Assembly: GCF_042684365.1 (NCBI RefSeq)
Contig: NZ_JBHULI010000003.1
Location: forward strand, 152,481 to 216,480
Direction of reading: 5' to 3'
DNA: 64,000 bases
Source of the DNA: Gracilimonas halophila
GTDB lineage: Bacteria; Bacteroidota; Rhodothermia; Balneolales; Balneolaceae
The position numbers and the translations under genes were made by a program. Below are positions 8,588 through 16,653 of the stretch, piece after piece; position 1 is the first letter of the stretch; the number at the start of each line of letters is the position of its first letter. Below the pieces are notes generated by a model. That model saw only the letters and a program-made list of their open reading frames with translations, had not been told where the DNA came from and ran no database searches.

Positions 8588-8917
8588 ATGCAGAAAAAAG
8601 AGATCAAGATCACCGTAGAACTGGACGATAAAAATGTGGCGAATAACATCGCATTTAAAGCCGATGACATGCCCAATGTGGATGCCGTTAACTGTCGCGC
8701 TATGTTGCTTTCCTTTTGGGATGCCCACAACAAAGACACCCTTAAGCTTGACCTGTGGACCCGCGACATGACCGTGGACGAAATGAAGATCTTCTTCCAC
8801 CAAACCCTGGTGACTATGGCCAATACCCTCCATAATTCTATTGACGACGAACGCATTGCCGGCGACATGCGGGATTTTTGTGATTACTTCGCCGAAAAGA
8901 TGGAGATTAAAGAGTAA
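8588..8917 (+). CDS. gldC: GldC-like gliding-motility protein
   Basis: A 109-residue cytoplasmic protein that resembles GldC, a protein of Bacteroidota linked to gliding, for which the biochemical role is not settled. Recognisable features are the lysine-rich start KKEIKITVELDD, the central LLSFWDAHNKDTLKLDLWTRDM and VDEMKIFFHQTLVTMANTL, and a C-terminal amphipathic helix ending in a charged tail. Length agrees with the family. No other gld or type IX secretion genes are in the window, so gliding cannot be concluded. Function in this organism is therefore open. Confidence 0.82.
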   Translation: MQKKEIKITVELDDKNVANNIAFKADDMPNVDAVNCRAMLLSFWDAHNKDTLKLDLWTRDMTVDEMKIFFHQTLVTMANTLHNSIDDERIAGDMRDFCDYFAEKMEIKE

Positions 8918-8923
8918 CTAAAA

Positions 8924-10180
8924 TTAAGTGTACAGGATACTTCCAAAGCTTACCCCGCTTTCCCTTTCAGTTTCATCCCAGATGTCATAGGTAAGGATCT
9001 CACCCTCAAGTTTGGGAAAGATATTCAAGAAAGAGTACAGCGGGGGATATCCGCAAATGCGATAGGGATCATATTTTCTACTCATCAACTCAAGCATTTG
9101 TTGGGCTGAACCGGATGCTCCGAGATCCAGAAAAGATTCATCAAAATTCCGGATGTCTTCAAACATTTCCTTAGCCGGTTTTTCGTCCCCGAATTTCTTC
9201 CCAATATGTGCCAGATCTCCACTGATCAAAAAGAAGGTGTCTTCTTTATCCCCGAATAATTCTGCAAGCAATCCGCTGAAGTTTTCAACCTGTTGTCCCT
9301 GAAACCCATCAGCTTTGTAGAAAAGCTCATCAAGACTGCCAACCACGATCGGGATCATTGAAAAATCATGATCCCAAAGGTGATTGATGAAAATGAGATG
9401 CTGCTCAATACTGTGTTCGATCCGATGCGCCCGATCCTGAAAAGTGACACCATAATGTTCTGAATCATCTCCGATTTGCTCCCGGATCTTCTGAATGCTG
9501 TCCCGGTCAGCATTTACCGTTCCGTTTACCATTTTGAAATCTTTTAAGGAGATCACAAACGGTCGCTCTTCATAAATATCAGGATACAACCCCGAGTAGT
9601 GGGACGTTGCCAGTATTACAATTCGTTTGGGTTTCAGGTCCTTAATTGCAGAGAAAGCTTTCACATAACTGTTGAGGCCAAACCGAAGATCGATATGGGG
9701 CGCATACAGTGCTCTTGCACTTTTAACCGGTTCCGAAACAGGAAGTTTCTCAAAAGCTTCATTAAGAAAATGCTTCATTTCTGCAGGGTCGTCAGGATAG
9801 GAAAGTCCTGAGGTGATAGAATGATGGATATCAGACTTCTCATATTCGGCTTCCATTTTCTGGGCGTGCTCTCGAAAATATTTAGAATGTAGAAGAGCAT
9901 TTTCATCTAAAAACTGTACATATTCCAGGATCTGCTCTTTGGTGACTCCCTCACCACTGAATTTTAAAATATCTTCTACACTCCGGCTCCCATCAAATAA
10001 CGAAAAAATAGTTTGAGCCGAATAAGGCACCGCAAAATCGGAGGTAGCATATCCGTATTGATCCTGAAAATACAGAAAAGTCTCTCCATCCTGCTTTATG
10101 GGAATGATCTGCACATCAAACCGCAGCGGCGGGATAGGATCGGTATAGGAGGCGAAGATCGAATTGGTTTTTTCAGTCAC
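8924..10180 (-). CDS. Memo-family protein (AmmeMemoRadiSam system protein B type) with N-terminal extension
   Basis: The C-terminal region (about residues 150-418) is a Memo domain, related to LigB-type dioxygenases. Candidate metal or core residues appear in LYAPHIDLRFG, LATSHYSG, HRIEHSIEQHLIFI, SGDLAHIG and YRICGYPPLYSFL. About 120 N-terminal residues precede it. They include a PqqD/winged-helix-like stretch (AQTIFSLFDGSRSVEDIL, then a helix-rich part). The usual AMMECR1 and radical-SAM partners are not adjacent. The start codon is GTG at 10180. The reaction is unknown; the assignment to the Memo family is solid, the biological role is not. Confidence 0.88.
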   Translation of the reverse strand: MTEKTNSIFASYTDPIPPLRFDVQIIPIKQDGETFLYFQDQYGYATSDFAVPYSAQTIFSLFDGSRSVEDILKFSGEGVTKEQILEYVQFLDENALLHSKYFREHAQKMEAEYEKSDIHHSITSGLSYPDDPAEMKHFLNEAFEKLPVSEPVKSARALYAPHIDLRFGLNSYVKAFSAIKDLKPKRIVILATSHYSGLYPDIYEERPFVISLKDFKMVNGTVNADRDSIQKIREQIGDDSEHYGVTFQDRAHRIEHSIEQHLIFINHLWDHDFSMIPIVVGSLDELFYKADGFQGQQVENFSGLLAELFGDKEDTFFLISGDLAHIGKKFGDEKPAKEMFEDIRNFDESFLDLGASGSAQQMLELMSRKYDPYRICGYPPLYSFLNIFPKLEGEILTYDIWDETERESGVSFGSILYT

Positions 10181-10249
10181 AGTAGAAAATAATTTGTAAG
10201 GAATTAGTTTGAACGTGCTCTAACTATATAAACAAGCAAAATATTTACC

Positions 10250-10272
10250 GTAGGGGCGAATCGCATTCGCCC
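10250..10272. repeat. REP-like sequence, left flank of RAYT 1
   Basis: A 23-base sequence beginning GTAGGGGCGAATCG. It folds as GGGCGAAT/ATTCGCCC around CGC. Its exact reverse complement lies at 10848-10870, on the other side of the transposase gene. Confidence 0.9.
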
Positions 10273-10282
10273 GATGTAATAA

Positions 10283-10822
10283 ATGATCAGAAAAATAAAT
10301 CCCTACAAACGTAATCGAAAATCTATTCGTCTGCAATGTTATGATTACAAACAACCTGGTCACTATTTTGTGACGATTTGCACCTATAAAATGAAGCATA
10401 TTTTTGGAGTAATATACAACGGATACATGATTTTGAACCATTATGGCGAAGTTGCTAAAAGAAGCTGGATGAATACGGAGAATATTAGATCAAATATCAA
10501 ATTGGGTAGTTTTGTGATAATGCCTAATCACATGCATGCCATATTTCAGATAGTAGCCGCCGAAAAAACCGTAGGGGCGTATTGCAATACGCCCCTACCT
10601 CGAACATTTAAATCACCATCAAATTCTGTTGGGGCAATCGTTAGAGGTTATAAATCAACGGTTACAAATCAGATCAATCAAATTCGGAAAAGATCTGTAC
10701 CAAGAATATGGCAAAGGAATTATCACGAACATATTATTCAAGATCAGGAATCTCTGAATAAAATTTCGGAATACATTGATATGAATCCGCGGTTATGGGA
10801 TAAAGACAGATATTACAGATAA
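10283..10822 (+). CDS. REP-associated tyrosine transposase (RAYT, Y1/IS200-like)
   Basis: An HUH-type single-strand DNA transposase of 179 residues. The metal-binding HUH motif is NHMHAIF and the catalytic tyrosine is most likely in ISEYIDMNPRLW, the usual RAYT C-terminal block; IVRGYKSTVT is also typical. RAYTs act on REP palindromes. Here the gene is flanked by exact inverted copies of a REP-like sequence. It also contains a related perfect palindrome (10571-10598) that is read in frame as VGAYCNTPL, in the loop between the HUH strand and the RGYKS helix. The frame is intact, so the gene may be active. Mobility itself is not shown. Confidence 0.92.
   Translation: MIRKINPYKRNRKSIRLQCYDYKQPGHYFVTICTYKMKHIFGVIYNGYMILNHYGEVAKRSWMNTENIRSNIKLGSFVIMPNHMHAIFQIVAAEKTVGAYCNTPLPRTFKSPSNSVGAIVRGYKSTVTNQINQIRKRSVPRIWQRNYHEHIIQDQESLNKISEYIDMNPRLWDKDRYYR
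10571..10598. repeat. Perfect 28-base REP palindrome inside RAYT 1
   Basis: GTAGGGGCGTATTG (10571-10584) is followed without spacer by its exact reverse complement (10585-10598). It shares GTAGGGGCG with the flanking REP copies. It is translated in frame as part of the transposase. Confidence 0.95.
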
Positions 10823-10847
10823 AACTATATTTGTTGGTTTATAAAAA

Positions 10848-10870
10848 GGGCGAATGCGATTCGCCCCTAC
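10848..10870. repeat. REP-like sequence, right flank of RAYT 1
   Basis: Exact reverse complement of 10250-10272, ending GCCCCTAC. Together the two bracket the RAYT gene as an about 620-base unit. It lies just past the nth stop codon. Confidence 0.9.
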
Positions 10871-10880
10871 AATAATCAGG

Positions 10881-11585
10881 TTAATTGTCTGCTCTCATCT
10901 TCTGGCATTTGCAATTTATACCATAATTCTTGCACAGGGGATGATCCGGCGCTTCTGAAATCTGGGCTTTGCAGGGGCCGCGACCATGGTGGATCATCAG
11001 GTGCGACAGATCCGTCCAGCTTTCACGGGGAAATAAGGCCATAAGGTCCTTTTCAATTTTGTTGGTGTTCTTTGTTTCTTTGGTGAGGCCAAACCGGTTT
11101 GAAAATCGTTTTACATGGGTGTCCACTACTACTCCAACATTAATTCCAAAGGCATTTCCCAAAACTACATTCGCGGTTTTTCTTGCAGCGCCACGCAGCT
11201 TTAACAAGTCTTTCATATTCTTAGGAACTTCCCCGTCAAATTCCTCCACCAGTATCTGAGAAGTTTCCTTGAGCGACTTTGCTTTATTTCTATAGAAACC
11301 GGTTGATCTCACCAATTCCTCCAATTCCTCCAGCGGAGCGTCTTTCATTAACTCAGGAGTAGGATAAGTTTCGAAAAGAGCAGGAGTAGTTTTATTTACA
11401 CGAACATCGGTGCATTGTGCACTCAATATAGTGGCGATCAGCAGCTCGAAGGGATTTCTATGATTCAACTCACAATGCGGATCCGGATAATACTTATAGA
11501 GCTCATTCAAAATTTCCATCGCTCGCTCTTTCTGCTTCTTTGATTTCTTAGGGAGCTTCGGAAGTTCATTTTTCTCTTTCGCCAT
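10881..11585 (-). CDS. nth: Endonuclease III (DNA glycosylase/AP lyase), variant
   Basis: Base-excision repair enzyme that removes oxidised pyrimidines and nicks abasic sites. Family signs are PFELLIATILSAQCTDVRVN, the helix-hairpin-helix with catalytic lysine (RGAARKTANVVL) and catalytic aspartate in VVVDTHVKR. Two features differ from textbook Nth. The hairpin reads RGAARK instead of PGVGRK. The iron-sulfur cysteines near the C-terminus are spaced C-x12-C-x6-C-x1-C rather than C-x6-C-x2-C-x5-C. Length 234 is slightly long because of that insertion and a lysine-rich N-terminus. It is flanked by the right REP copy and by glyQS, divergently. Confidence 0.92.
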   Translation of the reverse strand: MAKEKNELPKLPKKSKKQKERAMEILNELYKYYPDPHCELNHRNPFELLIATILSAQCTDVRVNKTTPALFETYPTPELMKDAPLEELEELVRSTGFYRNKAKSLKETSQILVEEFDGEVPKNMKDLLKLRGAARKTANVVLGNAFGINVGVVVDTHVKRFSNRFGLTKETKNTNKIEKDLMALFPRESWTDLSHLMIHHGRGPCKAQISEAPDHPLCKNYGINCKCQKMRADN

Positions 11586-11592
11586 ATTTAGT

Positions 11593-11725
11593 GGTCAGTT
11601 TTCAGTAAACAATTATCAGTGCAGTTGAATGTAGGGTTTTGTGGATAGATACGCATATAGGTTTAATGTTCAATTTTAAATGTTAAACGACTTTTGATTC
11701 ATTTAACATTTAAAACTATCTCACT
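11593..11725. repeat. Two heptamer-phased repeat blocks with a 14-bp hairpin
   Basis: The first block (about 11593-11627) reads as seven-base words: AGTGGTC, AGTTTTC, AGTAAAC, AATTATC, AGTGCAG. The second holds TTTTAAATGTTAAA (11674-11687) and its exact inverse TTTAACATTTAAAA (11702-11715) around a 14-base loop, also phased by seven. It lies in the nth-glyQS gap, upstream of the probable glyQS promoter. Confidence 0.7.
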
Positions 11726-11737
11726 TAAAATTTTCCT

Positions 11738-11745
11738 TATCTTTG
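11738..11745 (+). promoter_or_regulatory. Probable -7 box of glyQS
   Basis: TATCTTTG matches TAnnTTTG, the Bacteroidota-type -7 consensus, 41 bases before the glyQS start. No clear TTTG -33 box is at the usual distance, so the call is tentative. Confidence 0.45.
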
Positions 11746-11785
11746 ACGCTCAACGAATTTAGAATTGTAAACACCACACTCACAC

Positions 11786-13243
11786 ATGTCGAATTTAGAC
11801 AACCTGGACAAAATTGTATCACTGGCTAAAGCTCGTGGCTTCATCTTTCAATCTTCAGAAATTTATGGCGGACTTAGTGCCGTTTATGATTACGGACCCC
11901 TCGGTGTAGAGCTCAAACGAAATATCCGTGACGCCTGGTGGAAAGAGATGACTCGTCGCCACGATAACATTGTTGGGATTGATGCAGCTATTTTTATGCA
12001 TCCGAAGGTATGGGAAGCCAGTGGTCACGTGGGTGGCTTCAACGACCCCATGATCGACGACAAGCAGTCCAAGAAACGTTACCGAGCGGATATGATCATT
12101 GAGCAGCACATTGAGAAGCTGCGGAAAGATGAGAAGCATGAAGAAGCCAACGCCATTCAAGAAAAGCTTGACTCCTGCGGTTCACGCAAAAGCCTGACCG
12201 AAGACCTGTATGAGATCATCATAGAAAATGAGATTCGTGCACCGGAATCCGGAGCTTTTGACTGGACAGAAGTACGACAGTTTAATCTGATGTTTAAAAC
12301 ACAATTTGGCTCCACTTCCACGGAAGAAGATGGGGTTTATTTACGACCGGAAACGGCACAGGGTATTTTTGTGAATTATAAGAATGTACTTGATACGGCT
12401 CGTGTAACAGTGCCTTTTGGGATCGCCCAAACAGGAAAAGCTTTCAGAAATGAAGTGGTTGCCCGGCAATTTGTCTTCCGCATGCGTGAATTTGAGCAGA
12501 TGGAAATGCAATATTTTGTGAAGCCCGGTACCGACGAAGCTGAGTACGAAAAATGGCTGGAAAAACGACTTGAGTGGCATAAAATGATGGGAATCAGGGA
12601 AGAGAATTTACGAACCGCTCCCCATCCGGAAGATAAGCTGGCCCACTATGCACGAGCCGCAGCCGATATTCAATACAAGTACCCAATTGGCTGGCAGGAA
12701 GTAGAGGGGATCCATAACAGGACCGATTTTGACTTGAACCAGCACGCTGAATTTTCAGGTAAAAAGATGGATTACTACGACCAGAAAAATCAGGAACGGT
12801 TCACCCCGTATGTGATCGAGACTTCAGTGGGGCTAGATCGCCTCACCTTGATGGTACTTTGCGATGCATACCGAGAAGAAGAAGTGGATGGCGATACACG
12901 TACCGTATTGAAAATGAATCCAAAGTTGGCTCCGACTCAGGTTGGGATCTTTCCGCTTATCAAAAAAGACAAGCTGCAGGATCTCGCACACAAGATCGAA
13001 GAAGATCTGCGCGAAGAGTTTTCGATACTGTATGACGAATCCGGTTCTATTGGAAAACGCTATCGCCGGCAGGATGAAGCAGGAACTCCATTCTGTATCA
13101 CCGTAGATTTTGATGGGGTAGAGTCAGAAGGTGAAGATACGGTTACCATTCGCTATCGGGATGATATGAGTCAGGAAAGGATCCCGGTATCGAATATCGC
13201 GAATGTGATCAGAGACGGAATGAAGAGCTGGAAGCCTGAATAA
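11786..13243 (+). CDS. glyQS: Glycyl-tRNA synthetase (class II, single-chain alpha2 type)
   Basis: Charges tRNA-Gly with glycine. The 485-residue single chain is the alpha2 type, not the bacterial alpha2beta2 type. It starts with ARGFIFQSSEIYGGLSAVYDYGPLG, the typical N-terminus. Class II motif 2 is FRNEVVARQFVFRMREFEQ, and motif 3 ends in ETSVGLDRLTLMVL. The C-terminal anticodon-binding domain covers about residues 380-485 (PTQVGIFPLIKKDKLQDLA). The ATG at 11786 has no clear Shine-Dalgarno site. It is convergent with the TPR gene, with the stops only a base or two apart. Confidence 0.97.
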   Translation: MSNLDNLDKIVSLAKARGFIFQSSEIYGGLSAVYDYGPLGVELKRNIRDAWWKEMTRRHDNIVGIDAAIFMHPKVWEASGHVGGFNDPMIDDKQSKKRYRADMIIEQHIEKLRKDEKHEEANAIQEKLDSCGSRKSLTEDLYEIIIENEIRAPESGAFDWTEVRQFNLMFKTQFGSTSTEEDGVYLRPETAQGIFVNYKNVLDTARVTVPFGIAQTGKAFRNEVVARQFVFRMREFEQMEMQYFVKPGTDEAEYEKWLEKRLEWHKMMGIREENLRTAPHPEDKLAHYARAAADIQYKYPIGWQEVEGIHNRTDFDLNQHAEFSGKKMDYYDQKNQERFTPYVIETSVGLDRLTLMVLCDAYREEEVDGDTRTVLKMNPKLAPTQVGIFPLIKKDKLQDLAHKIEEDLREEFSILYDESGSIGKRYRRQDEAGTPFCITVDFDGVESEGEDTVTIRYRDDMSQERIPVSNIANVIRDGMKSWKPE

Positions 13244-13244
13244 T

Positions 13245-14033
13245 TCAGGAAAGTTCTTCAAGTAATTTCTTCGCACGTTGCAGGTTCCACTCATCGATCT
13301 GATTCTGAGGGGATTCCTGTACAACTTGCTTAAGAGTATCGATGGCTTTTTGTTTTTGCCCTGAGCGATCATAGTGTTGGGCTAGGTCAAACTTAAAACG
13401 AATAGCTTGATCCGGCTTCAACTCAAGTGCCTTCTTGATGTGTTCTTCTGCTTTTTTATTTGATGCTCCCTCAGGTATTCCCCTGGAAAAAAGTCCTGCT
13501 GCAAAACGCTGGGCAGACCCTATATTGGCTATCTTGCTGTTCCAGACACCAAGTAAATGCCATGCTGGACCATAATCGGGGAGTAATTGCACGGCTTTGT
13601 CAGCATGTTCTTTAATGATATGTGATTTCTCGATACGTGTGCCTGAACTTGAAATGTCAGACATACGTCCTTGAGCTACAGCATATACAAAATGAGAATA
13701 GCCTTTGTCGGGATAGAGTTCTAAGGTTTTCTCAGCAAAGTCTAAAGATCGTTTATAATAGTTTTCCTTTTCTCTTTGCAAGTCCATACGGAACCCAATA
13801 CGTGCATAAAGCAGTGCGGTATGCCAAAGGGCATCAAAATGTTCGGGATCTTTCTCAAGCACTTTCAGGTAGCTTGCCAGCGATTCTTCCTCTTTGGCTT
13901 CTTCAAAATAGTCTGCCGCCTTACACGCTATGGAATCTGCTGTAATGGAATTTTGGGACTTAACAAGATCAGGAATGCTCAAACAAAGTATGAGCGCCAG
14001 ACAGAAATTTTTATTTAGTATATGTTGAAGCAT
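13245..14033 (-). CDS. Exported tetratricopeptide-repeat protein
   Basis: A secreted or periplasmic protein of TPR repeats, with a signal peptide ending near LVKSQ. About four to five helical repeats can be seen, for example YFEEAKEEESLASYLKVLEKDPEHFDAL and KKAEEHIKKALELKPDQA. The middle part (YPDKGYSHFVYAVAQGR, PAWHLLGVWNSKIAN) resembles the regulator-of-microtubule-dynamics TPR family that also occurs in Bacteroidota; its role there is unknown. The frame extends to a TTG at 14048, but the ATG at 14033 gives a normal signal peptide and is preferred. Confidence 0.82.
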   Translation of the reverse strand: MLQHILNKNFCLALILCLSIPDLVKSQNSITADSIACKAADYFEEAKEEESLASYLKVLEKDPEHFDALWHTALLYARIGFRMDLQREKENYYKRSLDFAEKTLELYPDKGYSHFVYAVAQGRMSDISSSGTRIEKSHIIKEHADKAVQLLPDYGPAWHLLGVWNSKIANIGSAQRFAAGLFSRGIPEGASNKKAEEHIKKALELKPDQAIRFKFDLAQHYDRSGQKQKAIDTLKQVVQESPQNQIDEWNLQRAKKLLEELS

Positions 14034-14247
14034 GAAAGGACTCACCAAATAGTTGCAATGTTTTTAATAACTTATAAAAAATTGAGAAAGTAAATAGTTA
14101 ACTTGGCAAAGCTTATAAATAGTGATTTGTAGCAATAGGATTAAAAAGTGAGGATAGTGTAAATAATAGTTCTGTTTTTTGGGAGATTCTCTTTATATTT
14201 AAAGCCTTTTTCGGATAAGAAATTGAACGCATAAAATATCCCGATTC

Positions 14248-14406
14248 ATGAAACGCACGTATCAACCAAGTAATAAGAAGCGCAAGAACAAACACGGTTT
14301 TCGCGAACGCATGTCTAGTAAAAACGGACGCAAAACCATTGCGAGCCGTCGCAAGAAAGGCCGTCATAAGCTAACCGTTAGTGATGAGAGAAAAGGAGCT
14401 AAGTAA
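14248..14406 (+). CDS. rpmH: 50S ribosomal protein L34
   Basis: The smallest large-subunit ribosomal protein, 52 residues, starting MKRTYQPSNKKRKNKHGF and very rich in lysine and arginine, with RMSSKNGRKTIASRRKKGR in the middle. This is the canonical L34. It opens the rpmH-rnpA-yidC cluster. Its end overlaps the start of rnpA by 23 to 26 bases, depending on the rnpA start. Unlike in many bacteria, dnaA is not next to it but about 15 kb away. The upstream gap (14049-14247) shows no other gene. Confidence 0.97.
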   Translation: MKRTYQPSNKKRKNKHGFRERMSSKNGRKTIASRRKKGRHKLTVSDERKGAK

Positions 14407-14815
14407 CCTTACGGATTCTCCTGAGCGTAGATTTACGTTATCAAAGTCACATATTTTACGTGGCCGGCGAAATTTTGAGGAACTCTTTTCAGGTTCCTCA
14501 ATGCTCAGGTCACAAAACGTAAATCTTCGCTATACCTCCTATCCCAATGCCGACAAAAAGATCCTTGTTGGCTTTATAGCTCCTAAAAAGATCGGAAAAG
14601 CGGTGCAGCGTGTCAGAACCAAGCGATTGCTGCGTGAAGCTTACCGGCTCAATCAACACATCATAACCGGATTGCCCATAACAGCTGATATAGGATTACA
14701 CTATGCTTTTATGGCAAAACGCGCAGATCTCACCTTCGAAGCGGTACAGCAGGAAGTTATTTCATTGTTGAAAGAACTGCGTGATCGATTGTTGTCAAAA
14801 AATTCACCCTTTTAA
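14384..14815 (+). CDS. rnpA: Ribonuclease P protein component
   Basis: Protein subunit of RNase P, which helps the RNA subunit cut the 5' leader from pre-tRNAs. The family block is RVRTKRLLREAYRLN, preceded by FIAPKKIGKAV. The sequence is basic and of normal length (about 143 residues). I chose the ATG at 14384; a GTG at 14381 is equally in frame. Either start lies inside rpmH, so translation is probably coupled. yidC begins 12 bases after the stop. A yidD gene, often found here, is absent. Confidence 0.94.
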   Translation: MREKELSNLTDSPERRFTLSKSHILRGRRNFEELFSGSSMLRSQNVNLRYTSYPNADKKILVGFIAPKKIGKAVQRVRTKRLLREAYRLNQHIITGLPITADIGLHYAFMAKRADLTFEAVQQEVISLLKELRDRLLSKNSPF

Positions 14816-14827
14816 AACGCACTACTT

Positions 14828-16633
14828 TTGGATAAGAATACAGCCACCGGATTTGTTTTAATTTTTTTCCTGATGCTGGGATGGTTTTATTTTACCATGC
14901 CTTCCGAAGAACAATTAGCACAACAACGGCAGGAACAAGCTCTTCAGGATAGCCTTGCACGTATTGAACAAAATCAGCAGGATTCTTTAGATCAACTTGA
15001 TGAAGCTGAGGCTGAAGAAGAGGAGCGGAGCGAGCCATCCATAAGTGAAGATGTGGATGATGTACCTGAAGTAAGAGGGTTATTCGCAAACAGTCCGGTT
15101 TCTGAACAAACTGAAATTGAGGTCACAACCCCTCTTTACACCGTTACGTTTACAAATCGCGGTGCAGGTCCAAGTTCTTTTCTACTAAATCAATACAACA
15201 CCTGGGATGGCCGGCCGGTTCAGCTTATTGATGATACCACACGATCGGCGTACAATATTGGATTCTTATCCACTGAAAATTACAATGTAGAAACTCAAAA
15301 CATTCTATTCCGTCAAGTTACGCAGGGGAATTCCATTAATATTGCTTCCGGTGAACAACGGGAAGTCCGCTATGAGTTGGAGCTTGAGGATGGCCGTGAA
15401 GTTATCATCACCTATTTATTGAATGGTAATAACTACGAAATTGATGTTGATGTCCAGTTTTCAGGACTTCAGGATTATGTGATTGGCGGTGATGTTGATT
15501 TTGGCTGGACCGCACCTCTGAATTTCACCGAAAAGGATCCTACACAGGATGCACTTGAAACGGCTGCCTATGTATATGCCGGCGGTGAACTCGAAAAATT
15601 TAAGCTGGATGAAGCCGGACGTAACGAAACTACGATCAATGGTAACATTGATTGGGTTGCTACTAAAACTAAATTCTTTACACAGCTGATCAAGCCATTA
15701 TCCCAAACAGATGCTGCATTACTTACAGGAGAAGTTACGGGGGCTATTGATAATCAGAATACAGATCACAGATATACATCTTCTATCAGAACAAACCTTG
15801 ATGATCAGGGTAGCACCTCTTTTCGACTCTATCTTGGACCTTTAAAATATCGTGAAGTTACCAAAGTGGACGAGCATGCCTATGATATGGTTGATGTGGG
15901 TTGGAGCTGGTTACGCTGGTTCTCCGATCCTTTTGTTCGCTGGATGGTGATCCCATTCTTTGAATTTATGTCACGATTCACTGCTAATTATGGGATCATT
16001 ATTATTGTATTTGCTTCTTTGGTGAAACTGGTGCTGTCTCCTCTTACTTACAAGAGTTACAAAAGTATGGCGGCGATGGGTGAGCTTCAGCCTCAAATGA
16101 AAGAGATACAGGAGAAGTACAAAGACAATCCGCAGAAGCAGCAAAAAGCGACCATGGATCTGTATCGGAAGAACAAGGTAAATCCGCTCGGTGGTTGTTT
16201 ACCCAATCTATTACAGTTCCCGATCCTCATCACTTTATGGCGCTATTTTCAGAATTCAATTCAGATCCGCCAGGAAGAATTTCTATGGGCGGGTGACTTA
16301 TCGGCACCTGATTATATACTGAATCTTCCATTCGAGATTCCATTTTTGGGTGACCAGATCGCAGGCTTTGTATTATTGATGACGGCTGCTATGATGGTAC
16401 AAAGTAAACTTACCGGCGGAATGAGCGGCGGTGGCGGAAGCAGCCCTATGGCAGGACAGATGAAAGTGCTTCAGTACATTTTCCCGGTCATGTTGTTGTT
16501 CATTTTTAACAACTTTGCAGCAGGACTGAGTTTGTACTACCTCATATTCAATGTGCTTTCCATTATACAGCAGTTCTTCATCAAGCGCAGTTTGCATGGA
16601 GATAAAGACGGGAAAGAAGTAGCTAAAGCTTAA
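14828..16633 (+). CDS. yidC: Membrane protein insertase YidC
   Basis: Inserts proteins into the inner membrane, alone or with SecYEG. An N-terminal helix (about residues 7-24) is followed by an acidic stretch and the large periplasmic P1 domain (about 85-350). The conserved insertase core follows, with the second membrane helix near 390. The cytoplasmic loop is KYKDNPQKQQKATMDLYRKNKVNPLGGCLP. A glycine/methionine-rich loop (SGGGGSSPMAGQM) lies near the end. Length 601 is usual for Gram-negative YidC. The start is TTG at 14828, the only reasonable one, since the following residues form the proper first helix. Confidence 0.96.
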   Translation: MDKNTATGFVLIFFLMLGWFYFTMPSEEQLAQQRQEQALQDSLARIEQNQQDSLDQLDEAEAEEEERSEPSISEDVDDVPEVRGLFANSPVSEQTEIEVTTPLYTVTFTNRGAGPSSFLLNQYNTWDGRPVQLIDDTTRSAYNIGFLSTENYNVETQNILFRQVTQGNSINIASGEQREVRYELELEDGREVIITYLLNGNNYEIDVDVQFSGLQDYVIGGDVDFGWTAPLNFTEKDPTQDALETAAYVYAGGELEKFKLDEAGRNETTINGNIDWVATKTKFFTQLIKPLSQTDAALLTGEVTGAIDNQNTDHRYTSSIRTNLDDQGSTSFRLYLGPLKYREVTKVDEHAYDMVDVGWSWLRWFSDPFVRWMVIPFFEFMSRFTANYGIIIIVFASLVKLVLSPLTYKSYKSMAAMGELQPQMKEIQEKYKDNPQKQQKATMDLYRKNKVNPLGGCLPNLLQFPILITLWRYFQNSIQIRQEEFLWAGDLSAPDYILNLPFEIPFLGDQIAGFVLLMTAAMMVQSKLTGGMSGGGGSSPMAGQMKVLQYIFPVMLLFIFNNFAAGLSLYYLIFNVLSIIQQFFIKRSLHGDKDGKEVAKA

Positions 16634-16653
16634 GTTTTACGATTTGAAGTTAT

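Noticed and set aside
10220..10441. A minus-strand frame over the start of RAYT 1
   Set aside because: It overlaps the transposase and the REP flank, and its product shows no recognisable features.
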